Positions 26,234 through 33,033 of a stretch of 64,000 nt of DNA are shown one piece after another. Numbering within the stretch: the stretch's first letter is position 1; every line of letters starts with the position of its first letter. Source of the stretch: an uncultured Vampirovibrio sp. GTDB taxonomy: Bacteria > Cyanobacteriota > Vampirovibrionia > Gastranaerophilales > Gastranaerophilaceae. A program made the translations under genes and the position numbers. Under the pieces are notes generated by a model that was given only the letters and a program-made list of their open reading frames with translations, was not told the DNA's origin and made no database searches. The stretch covers positions 9,650-73,649 of the forward strand of contig CAJTXZ010000014.1 in NCBI GenBank assembly GCA_910583725.1, written 5' to 3'.

Positions 26234-27913
26234 ATGTTTAATTTTGCTAGTACAACACACAAACAAATAGTTGGAATTTCAGTAACACCTAATATTGGTG
26301 TAGAAATTCTTATGACTGACAGAAAGTCAAATCAGGTAATCAAGTATGGACGCAGGTTCATTGAGTACAATTTCTCATCAAGAGAAATTCAGGATTACGG
26401 AGCATTTAAGGCTGCTGTAATTGACCTATTCAATGAATTGGATATCAATCCAAAGTCAAATGTCTTTTTGACACTGCCAAACGTGCATTTTGACTTTATG
26501 AATCTTCCCTTGATTATAGGTGATGAGGCTATAAGCAATGCGATACTTGCAAAGGCTGAAGAATCCTATATATTCAAAAGGGTAGAGCCTGTTTCTGCGT
26601 GGCTTGATATCAACACAAATGCAAACACCGACACAAGACACATTGTGTATTCATCATTCCAAAAAACGGTTGTTGATGAAATTAAGGATGTTTTTGCTGA
26701 CATAGGCTCAAACCTTGTTGGTATTGAATCTTCCTACAGTGCAATCTTAAGAGGTGTTTACTTCTCAAATCTTTGTTCAAAAGAAATTGCAGAAAATTAC
26801 AGCTGGAACGTATTATTGATTAATACAAACAGCTACGCAATCTTCTCTCTTGTCGGAACAAGATTGGTTGATTATCAGGAAGTGCCTCTTGCAATTAAGT
26901 CATTCTCTTATGAGGAGGCTTATCAGGCAATTACGACTTCTGTTTCGCAAATTCTTCCGAATTATCCGGCTAAGAAACTTTTAATTGTTTCACAGGCAGA
27001 TGATATTTGTGCGGAAGTATTAAAAACACAGATTATTTTTGATGAAAAGATAGAAACAATTGACTGCAACAAATACGCTAAGCGTCCGTTTGTTGATGTT
27101 GCACCTGAAATCACAAGCAAAGAAGCTTCTTCAATTACGCTTTCTGCTTTGGGTGCTGCAAACAGTCAAATGTCTGACTTCCTTGTATTAAATATATTAG
27201 GAAGAGGTACAGCAAGCCAGCAAACCTTGTATGCAACATTTATGTTCTTTGATAAAGAAATACTTGTTACTCCTGAATTTGTAAGAGCGGTTTGTTGCGG
27301 TATATTCCTCGCTGTTGCACTGTTTGCCTTCTTGTTGTGGGGCTTATTGCGTACAGCAGGCGGTATTTGGGATGGAAACCTTAAGTCGTACCAGTCTAAA
27401 ATGACTGATGCTGAGCGCGGTATTAATGAGTTTAAAAATCAGGGCGGTTTCCTTGATATTGATGCAATCGTAAATGAAATATTGAGTGCAAATAAACAGG
27501 CTATAAGCTTCTATGATTCTTTAGCCTCAGATATTCCGGGCAATTTATGGCTAACTTATTACTACAATAAAGATGGCGATAAGGTTGCTGTTGAAGGCGT
27601 ATCAACCACAATCAATGACATTTACAGTTATTATAAGAGCTTGAAGGTGATTTCTCCTCAGTCAAGTATTAAATTAAACAGACTTCAGGTTGTGTCTGGC
27701 CCTCTTGATGAAGTGGATTTGGAAAATAATGACGGCAAAAAGATATTTGACTTTGAAATTGCAAACGTTTCTTCTCCTAAGACACTAAAAGGTGCAACCG
27801 GAGACCAAAATCAACAAAATCAAGCCGGCTCTCAGGGCTCTTCCGCTACTCCTGCCGGTGCAACCATAGCTCCTCCTGTTTTACCAAAGTTAGAACCGGT
27901 TGAGATGAACTAA
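26234..27913 (+). CDS. PilM-PilN-like fusion protein of a type IV pilus system
   Basis: 559 residues. The first about 330 are an actin-like PilM-type fold (IVGISVTPNIGVEILMTD, VFLTLPNVHFDFMNLPL, NVLLINTNSYAIFSLVGTRL). A membrane helix follows at about 351-372 (VCCGIFLAVALFAFLLWGLL). The C-terminal part has a coiled coil and a small folded domain resembling PilN, then a Pro/Gln/Ala-rich tail. In most bacteria PilM is cytoplasmic and binds the short N-terminus of separate PilN; here both appear in one chain, though the homology was judged by eye. The PilO-like gene follows after 19 bases. The pair should form the inner-membrane alignment complex for pilus or secretion filaments. Confidence 0.75.
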   Translation: MFNFASTTHKQIVGISVTPNIGVEILMTDRKSNQVIKYGRRFIEYNFSSREIQDYGAFKAAVIDLFNELDINPKSNVFLTLPNVHFDFMNLPLIIGDEAISNAILAKAEESYIFKRVEPVSAWLDINTNANTDTRHIVYSSFQKTVVDEIKDVFADIGSNLVGIESSYSAILRGVYFSNLCSKEIAENYSWNVLLINTNSYAIFSLVGTRLVDYQEVPLAIKSFSYEEAYQAITTSVSQILPNYPAKKLLIVSQADDICAEVLKTQIIFDEKIETIDCNKYAKRPFVDVAPEITSKEASSITLSALGAANSQMSDFLVLNILGRGTASQQTLYATFMFFDKEILVTPEFVRAVCCGIFLAVALFAFLLWGLLRTAGGIWDGNLKSYQSKMTDAERGINEFKNQGGFLDIDAIVNEILSANKQAISFYDSLASDIPGNLWLTYYYNKDGDKVAVEGVSTTINDIYSYYKSLKVISPQSSIKLNRLQVVSGPLDEVDLENNDGKKIFDFEIANVSSPKTLKGATGDQNQQNQAGSQGSSATPAGATIAPPVLPKLEPVEMN

Positions 27914-27932
27914 AGTAAGGAAAAATACAAAA

Positions 27933-28586
27933 ATGTGGCAAATAGTTAAAGACAATTTAATTTATATCTTATTGGTAATAATAGCGCTGTTGGCAAGTAT
28001 TTATGTAATTCGTCCTGAAGCTACAAATGCCTACAACAAATTTAATCAGGCCAATGAAGCTAAAAAACTGCTTGAGTCAAAAGAATCAGACCTTAGAACC
28101 CTGCAGGCACAGGCGGAAGCTTCAAGAGGGGTTAAAACAACAGTAAAAGACGGTAAAAAAATATACGAACTCGAAGGTGCGCAGTTTAGCGGTGAAGCAT
28201 CATTTGCTCCTTTGTTTGAAATCGTATTAAACATAGCACAAACATCAGGTATCAGAATCCGTTCAATTAATTATAATTACCAGCCTACAGATGATAAAAT
28301 CTATAATGCCCACATTGCTGAATATAATGTTTGCGAGCTTTCAATTATCGCGGTTGGTTCATATGCACAGCTTCAAAATTTCTTTAGAGGCTTAATGAAA
28401 GATTCTAACCTGAATTACCTCGCTGAAATTGAAATGCAGCCTTGGGAAAAGGATAAAAAAATCCTTGTGGCTAATGTAAAGATTAGACTTTATACAAAAA
28501 CCCCGGGTGCTCCGACTTCTGTTCAACTTCCAGCACAAAATGCAGCTCCTGCTGCCCCTGATATGCCCGAACCGGCAATGCCGTAA
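27933..28586 (+). CDS. PilO-like inner-membrane protein
   Basis: 217 residues. Residues 8-25 are a membrane helix (NLIYILLVIIALLASIYVI), then a coiled coil (NKFNQANEAKKLLESKESDLRTLQAQ in the first 60 residues). A ferredoxin-like periplasmic domain follows (FAPLFEIVLNIAQTSGIRIRS, CELSIIAVGSYAQLQNFFRGLM), and the protein ends in an Ala/Pro-rich tail. This is the PilO layout, including the 'GSYxQLxxFF' pattern common in PilO. It is probably co-transcribed with the PilM-PilN fusion, and both end before a strong terminator at 28637. Confidence 0.82.
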   Translation: MWQIVKDNLIYILLVIIALLASIYVIRPEATNAYNKFNQANEAKKLLESKESDLRTLQAQAEASRGVKTTVKDGKKIYELEGAQFSGEASFAPLFEIVLNIAQTSGIRIRSINYNYQPTDDKIYNAHIAEYNVCELSIIAVGSYAQLQNFFRGLMKDSNLNYLAEIEMQPWEKDKKILVANVKIRLYTKTPGAPTSVQLPAQNAAPAAPDMPEPAMP

Positions 28587-28636
28587 TAAATCAGGCTCTT
28601 AGAAAACTAAAAGAAAATTTAAATGTTTATGAATTA

Positions 28637-28667
28637 ATTGACCGGTGATTAGCCGGTCAATTTTTTT
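28637..28667 (+). terminator. Strong terminator after the pil genes
   Basis: A perfect 9-bp stem (ATTGACCGG at 28637-28645, CCGGTCAAT at 28653-28661) with a 7-base loop is followed by seven T. Confidence 0.93.
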
Positions 28668-28782
28668 GCATATTTTTTATCCTAATCCTTAGCACTACCC
28701 AAAGGGGTAATATTATTTTTATTATGAAAATATACAATAATTGTTGTTAAGTTAAGACAATATTTTAAGGAATGGAAAATCA

Positions 28783-29661
28783 ATGCAAAGTATTCAAAAC
28801 ATGGGCAAACCCACGTTTATGCAGGCGCCCGAAGTTAAAATGGAGGAATTAAATAATTTATTCTTTGAATTAACACAAAAAAACTGCAACCTAAAATGCA
28901 GCCACTGTTATATCAAAAGAAATCCATACAAACAGGAAAAAGATTTTATTCACTTAGATAAAATTAAACAAACTTTAATCTTAACTAAGAAAGAAAACCT
29001 GAAGTGTATTTATTTAACAGGCGGAGAGCCCATGCTCCATCCTGATTTTAATACAATATTAAGATTGTGTCTCAAATTTTCAAATGTAACCGTATTATCA
29101 AACGGCACGCTAATTAACGATAAAAAGGCACGTTTCTTAAGAAAAATCGACGATGAATCAAATTTTGAAACCATATATAGAATAAGCCTGGATCACTACA
29201 ATGAACAGAAAAATGATGAATTAAGAGGCAGGGGCAGCTACAGAAAGGCACTCCTTGCTATCCAAAGCCTCTATAAATATGAATTTAATCCGATTATTTC
29301 TGTTGTGAATTATTACAATGAATCAAGAGAAGACTTATTCAAAGGCTTTAAAGAAATGCTAAATAAGATTGATTTTGAGTTTGAGGATATAAATTTAAAG
29401 GTCATTCCTTATTTTAACCCTGCTGCAAATAATTTTGAGCAGGTAGAAACAAATGAATTTGATAAGAATAATCTGGACTGCTCTAATTCAAGGATTGTAA
29501 GCTCTAAGGGTGTATTCTGCTGTCCTGTATTATGCAACGATTTTAGGGCAAGGGTGGGCGCCACAGCCGAGAGTTTTTCTAAAAAAGTTTATCTTGATAC
29601 TGAAAAATGCTTCACCTGTGTAAAACACGGTGCAAAAGCATTTAGCAATGACTGGATATAA
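28783..29661 (+). CDS. Radical SAM protein of unknown substrate
   Basis: 292 residues with an AAGGA site. The cluster-binding CxxxCxxC motif is CNLKCSHC near residue 36. LTGGEPMLHPDF and LSNGTLI follow, as in the radical SAM barrel, and FETIYRISLDHYNEQKND fits the later strands. The C-terminus has extra cysteines (CSNSR, GVFCCPVLC, KCFTCVKHG) that could hold an auxiliary cluster, as in SPASM proteins. It stands alone between two terminators, so it is a single-gene unit. The substrate cannot be told. Confidence 0.88.
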   Translation: MQSIQNMGKPTFMQAPEVKMEELNNLFFELTQKNCNLKCSHCYIKRNPYKQEKDFIHLDKIKQTLILTKKENLKCIYLTGGEPMLHPDFNTILRLCLKFSNVTVLSNGTLINDKKARFLRKIDDESNFETIYRISLDHYNEQKNDELRGRGSYRKALLAIQSLYKYEFNPIISVVNYYNESREDLFKGFKEMLNKIDFEFEDINLKVIPYFNPAANNFEQVETNEFDKNNLDCSNSRIVSSKGVFCCPVLCNDFRARVGATAESFSKKVYLDTEKCFTCVKHGAKAFSNDWI

Positions 29662-29743
29662 AAACAGATACAAATCACTTCAATAACTCTTTTCCCTATT
29701 TTCCACTATTATTTACTATTTTGAGATGACGTACTTTCTTTTC

Positions 29744-29775
29744 GCGCCTTTTTAAAGGCGCATTTTGTTTATTTT
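29744..29775 (+). terminator. Terminator downstream of the radical SAM gene
   Basis: GCGCCTT (29744-29750) pairs with AAGGCGC (29755-29761) around a TTTA loop and is followed by ATTTTGTTTATTTTT. Confidence 0.88.
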
Positions 29776-29817
29776 TCAAGTATTTCCATTATACTAAAAT
29801 TTTTGCTTCAATGGCCT

Positions 29818-29976
29818 CTATAATGCTGACATAAGGATGGGTGTCTTTTTGTGGCTGGGGTGTGGGTTTGAAAGGGCTGTTTTTACTATATAAAGCATAT
29901 CTAACGCACTCAGGGCTGATTTTAGACCATTATTAATTCTGTGTTTTCTTCTTTTTGTGTTCATTTCTTCACCCAT
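29818..29976 (-). CDS. Possible small protein
   Basis: A 52-codon frame starts at ATG 29976 (a second ATG at 29964 follows GGGTGAAGAA). The peptide begins MGEEMNTKRRKHRINNGL and continues with ALSALDMLYIVKTALSNPHP: a basic N-terminus and an amphipathic helix. The family is unknown. It is the only candidate gene in the 29662-30066 gap, which also has a terminator at 29744. Confidence 0.3.
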   Translation of the reverse strand: MGEEMNTKRRKHRINNGLKSALSALDMLYIVKTALSNPHPSHKKTPILMSAL

Positions 29977-30084
29977 TTTAATATTTATGAATTATAAAAT
30001 TAATAATAACACTATATAATAAGAATATCAACGAAAATTAATATGATTAAGAAACATTAACAACAAATGTGTAAAATAATTTAT

Positions 30085-30312
30085 ATGGATTTAGATGAAA
30101 AAATTTTAACAGAAGTCAAAATGCTTTTATTAAAAAAAGCCTGGACCCAGGAAAAGCTTGCAAAAGAAATGAGCACAAGGCTTAAGAAAAAATATTCTGC
30201 AAATAATCTTGGGAATAAATTGAGGCTTGAAACCGTAAAATACAAGGAAATGAAGCTCATCGCAGATATTTTAGGGTATGATTTAGAATTTATTGAACGG
30301 GGCAAGAAATAA
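30085..30312 (+). CDS. Small helix-turn-helix protein (XRE-like)
   Basis: 75 residues from the ATG at 30085 (ATG at 30067 would add six). MLLLKKAWTQEKLAKEMSTRLKKKYSANNLGNKLRLETVKYKEMKLIADILGYDLEFIER reads as a Cro/cI-type HTH: 'WTQEKLAKEM' for the first helices, then recognition and packing helices ending 'LADxLGY'. No ribosome site is clear. It is probably a DNA-binding regulator; its targets are unknown. Confidence 0.7.
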   Translation: MDLDEKILTEVKMLLLKKAWTQEKLAKEMSTRLKKKYSANNLGNKLRLETVKYKEMKLIADILGYDLEFIERGKK

Positions 30313-30510
30313 AGCCATTTATGGCATTTTGTTGCCTGTTTTGCACGGTTTGTATGCAAGAAAACTTAATCTTGCCGCAATAATTTGTTTTCTAAGACTT
30401 GAGCTTATTCTGTTTTTAAATCAAGCCTTAAAAGTTGAAGTAAATATACATTTTTCATTTTGTAATGCGCGAAATAACATTACAAAACTTAGTATAATTC
30501 CCCCTCTCTT

Positions 30511-30540
30511 TTGATTATCATAAATATTTTATGTTACAAT
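30511..30540 (+). promoter_or_regulatory. Promoter of the SRP RNA
   Basis: TTGATT (30511-30516) and TACAAT (30535-30540, preceded by TGT, an extended -10) with an 18-base spacer put the start at about 30547-30550, just where the RNA fold begins. The region 30313-30510 shows no gene. Confidence 0.6.
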
Positions 30541-30549
30541 ATTTTTAAC

Positions 30550-30805
30550 CACGCTCCACGGGGTGTTGCAAACTCTCGACCGGAAGCCTATGCCGGGTGC
30601 AGAGCCTACCGTGAGGGGCTGAGGGGCAGACATTGAAAATTTGAATATTGTTGATATCTTTCTTTTAGGGCGGCGATTATGCGGTTGAACCGTGTCAGGA
30701 TGGAAACATAGCAGCACTAAATTGATGTTAACGGGTGCCTTAAAGATTGAAGGAGATGTTTGAATCGTAGATTTTGTCCGTCATTTTCGAAAGGTAGTGG
30801 CGTGG
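30550..30805 (+). ncRNA. ffs: Signal recognition particle RNA, long form with Alu-type domain
   Basis: The S-domain apical signature is clear: GAACCGTGTCAGG, then GGAAAC, then AGCAGCA around 30685-30720, the Ffh-binding asymmetric and symmetric loops. The 5' part (ACGGGGTGTTGC, TCTCGACC, GCCGGGTGCAGAGCC) resembles the Alu domain of Bacillus scRNA. The two ends pair (CCACG..CCAC near 30550 with GTGGCGTGG at 30797-30805), which sets the limits at about 256 nt. Ends are approximate to a few bases. It targets membrane proteins with Ffh and FtsY. Confidence 0.88.
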
Positions 30806-30836
30806 CTATTTATTTATGCCTAAAGAGGAACCTTGA

Positions 30837-31760
30837 ATGCCAAAGAAGAGCGAAATTGAAATTGTATTGGACGTTGAAACTACAGGGCTTGATTACACCA
30901 AGGAAAAAATTATTGAATTTGCCGGCGTAATGCTTGTAAACGGCAAAATTAAAGACAAATTTGAAACCCTGATAAACGCCAAACAGCACATCAGAAAATC
31001 TTCCCAGGCAATCCACGGTATAACTGAAGAAATGCTTGAAGATGCCCCGACAGAAGAAGAGGCATTCCCCAAAATATTTGATTTTATTGGCGATTATCCT
31101 ATTGTTGCGCATAATGCAATTTTTGATTACAGTTTCTTAAATAGAACCTCAAAACGCCTCTATGATAAGCCTTTAGAGAATCATCACATTGATACACAGG
31201 TTATGTTTAAAGAAATTTACCCACAGCTTGAATCTTGCGGGCTTGAAGCTTTGATGAATACATTTAATGTGGATTTTTCCACAAGGCACCGTGCAATGGC
31301 AGATGCCGAGGGGCTTGCGCTTTGCTATCCTGCGCTTAAAAAAATGTATTTTCAAAAATATGACTGGCAATTGAGCCAGATAGGCAATGTTGAATATTTG
31401 TTTGAAAGATATTTAAGATTGCAGCACACAATTGCCTCTATGCAGTCTGAAATTCAGGACTTAAGGTCAATTTTCAAGGTTTATTTTGAAAAAGGTGGCA
31501 CAGATATTGTTGCAAATTCCGGAGATATTTTAACCTACAATTCCAAAAAAACTTTTTCCTATGATTTTTTGCAAATTAAGGATATTTTGGATGAAATCGG
31601 CGCTCTGCCAAAGGCTGTAAGGCTAAATAATGCCTTTGTGGATAGGCTTGTAAACGGTGCGAGTCTCGATAATGATATTAAGGATAAAATTAAGGCTGCA
31701 AGGTGCGAAATCACTGAAAACAAGACCTTTAATGTAATTAGGGCAGATAAAAATAAATAG
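30837..31760 (+). CDS. DnaQ-like 3'-5' exonuclease (DNA polymerase III epsilon family)
   Basis: 307 residues with an AGAGGAA site. Exo I is VLDVETTGLDYT, Exo II lies at IVAHNAIFDYSFL, and Exo III is HRAMADAEGLALCY, giving the DEDDh set. This covers the first about 180 residues. The C-terminal 120 residues are helical with a coiled coil (LQHTIASMQSEIQDLRSIF) and no recognised domain. It could be the replicase proofreading subunit or a separate repair exonuclease. It starts 31 bases after the SRP RNA and could share its transcript. Confidence 0.88.
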   Translation: MPKKSEIEIVLDVETTGLDYTKEKIIEFAGVMLVNGKIKDKFETLINAKQHIRKSSQAIHGITEEMLEDAPTEEEAFPKIFDFIGDYPIVAHNAIFDYSFLNRTSKRLYDKPLENHHIDTQVMFKEIYPQLESCGLEALMNTFNVDFSTRHRAMADAEGLALCYPALKKMYFQKYDWQLSQIGNVEYLFERYLRLQHTIASMQSEIQDLRSIFKVYFEKGGTDIVANSGDILTYNSKKTFSYDFLQIKDILDEIGALPKAVRLNNAFVDRLVNGASLDNDIKDKIKAARCEITENKTFNVIRADKNK

Positions 31761-31908
31761 TTTGAAGAAATATTTGCCGCCTTGCAAAAAAATTGGTTTA
31801 GTTTTTTTGTAATAAACCGCCAAAATTAAACAGCTTGTAAATTTTGATTTTGCCCGTCTCACCCCAAATTATTTTTCAAAAATCAAATTCCACAAGTTTC
31901 AACTTGTA

Positions 31909-31941
31909 ATGCCTCAAAACGGCTGATTTCAGGCATTTTTT
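31909..31941 (+). terminator. Terminator downstream of the exonuclease gene
   Basis: ATGCCT (31909-31914) and AGGCAT (31931-31936) flank a 16-base loop and are followed by six T. Just upstream ACAAGT-TTCA-ACTTGT (31892-31907) forms another small hairpin. Otherwise 31761-32210 shows no gene. Confidence 0.55.
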
Positions 31942-32210
31942 GCAAAGTTTATAAAATTTTTGCAGCCCTGTTTTTTCTTATAATTTTGCCTGAATTTAAA
32001 TATTTCTCCGGTTTTTTGCAGGTTATTAAAACAGAATACTGAAAATCGCAGCCCTATAGCTTAATATTTGAAAATTTTTTCTTGCTAAGTTTTTTGAAAA
32101 CCACGGCGCAGAGGGGGTTTCAGTCAGTTATATTAAGTTTTATTATCATTTATTACTAAATATTAAGTAAAAAGTATATAAAAAGGCAATATTTTTTATA
32201 AAAAATACTT

Positions 32211-32449
32211 TATATAAGTACGAGAGAGAAAAATAAAACCCCGAAAAACCAAAAGAGAGAAAACAAAACAAAAACGAGGAGAGAGAAGAAAAACCACATA
32301 CCACAAGACAAAGCGCCAAGAGAGAAGAAAAGAGACACTCAAAAAAAGAGAGAAAAAAAGAGAGAAAAACCACCAAAAACCACATTACTACACCACATGA
32401 GGATACTTAAACAAAATTAAAGAGCCCGTTTAAAGGCTCTTTTTCTTTT
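32211..32449 (+). ncRNA. Candidate non-coding RNA that is almost free of U
   Basis: A TATATA box (32211-32216) precedes a stretch, 32221-32384, with only three T in 164 bases (at 32234, 32299 and 32339), in DNA where about a third of bases are T. The tract is built of GAGAGA, AAAA and CCACA words and has little self-pairing potential. It ends in a strong terminator (32419-32442 plus T-run). No plus-strand reading frame spans it, and the minus-strand frame is low-complexity Phe/Leu/Ser. This fits a dedicated unstructured transcript of about 230 nt. No -35 box is clear. Confidence 0.5.
32419..32449 (+). terminator. Strong terminator of the U-poor transcript
   Basis: AAAGAGCC (32419-32426) pairs with GGCTCTTT (32435-32442) around an 8-base loop; TTTTTCTTTT follows. 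On the other strand the same stem is followed by TTTAATTTTG, so it may also end the minus-strand gene at 32577. Confidence 0.9.
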
Positions 32450-32576
32450 ACATAAAGGGTTTCTAGGGGATTTTGAGAAATATGTTAAATTGTTACAATT
32501 CTTAATAATTTGTCTTCCGGACTTTTTGCTGCATCTATCTGACCTAATTCCTTGCAGCACAATACTTTTCAAAAAC

Positions 32577-32831
32577 TTATGTGCTTGGAAAGTAGTCACA
32601 GATAAGCTTTTTAGTCTTTTTAAACTTTAGAAGCTTTTTGATTTTTTCAATTATTGGTGCCGGATAGAGCTCTTTTTTATATTTATCAATCAATATAGCT
32701 TTTTTAATGAGTGTCCGGTTGTATGCCTCTGCCATTGCGGCATTTGACTCTATATGGGGCTTTAGCTCGCGCAACTGTTTTTTACAGTTTAAAATTTCTG
32801 TTTCTAAGCGTTTTATAAGTTTTTTATTCAT
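32577..32831 (-). CDS. Small basic hypothetical protein
   Basis: 84 residues, lysine-rich and helical (MNKKLIKRLETEILNCKKQLRELKPHI, then IIEKIKKLLKFKKTKKL). There is no signal peptide or known motif. An AAGGA site lies somewhat far (about 15 bases) from the ATG. It sits alone between the terminator at 32419 and the divergent mannosidase gene. The function is unknown. Confidence 0.5.
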   Translation of the reverse strand: MNKKLIKRLETEILNCKKQLRELKPHIESNAAMAEAYNRTLIKKAILIDKYKKELYPAPIIEKIKKLLKFKKTKKLICDYFPST

Positions 32832-33033
32832 GACTTTGGGGTTTAATTCCTTACTTGTGACTTAATTATAGCCAATTTCATTTTTTTAATGTTCCCCTAA
32901 AAAATGGAAAACTATTTGTTGAATATGGTAAAATGTGTTATATTTCTAAAATATAAAAGCCGGCGAAAAGCCGATATGGCTTGGTTTTAGGCATTTAAAC
33001 AATGTATAAATTTTGTAATCGGAGATTTTAACT

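Noticed and set aside
30550..30640. FMN riboswitch
   Set aside because: Some words look like the RFN element, but no riboflavin gene follows, and the S-domain signature plus end pairing fit SRP RNA.
32146..32385. Minus-strand reading frame of 79 codons across the T-poor tract
   Set aside because: The product is almost only Phe, Leu, Ser and Cys, which is just the complement of the purine-rich tract, and it has no ribosome site.
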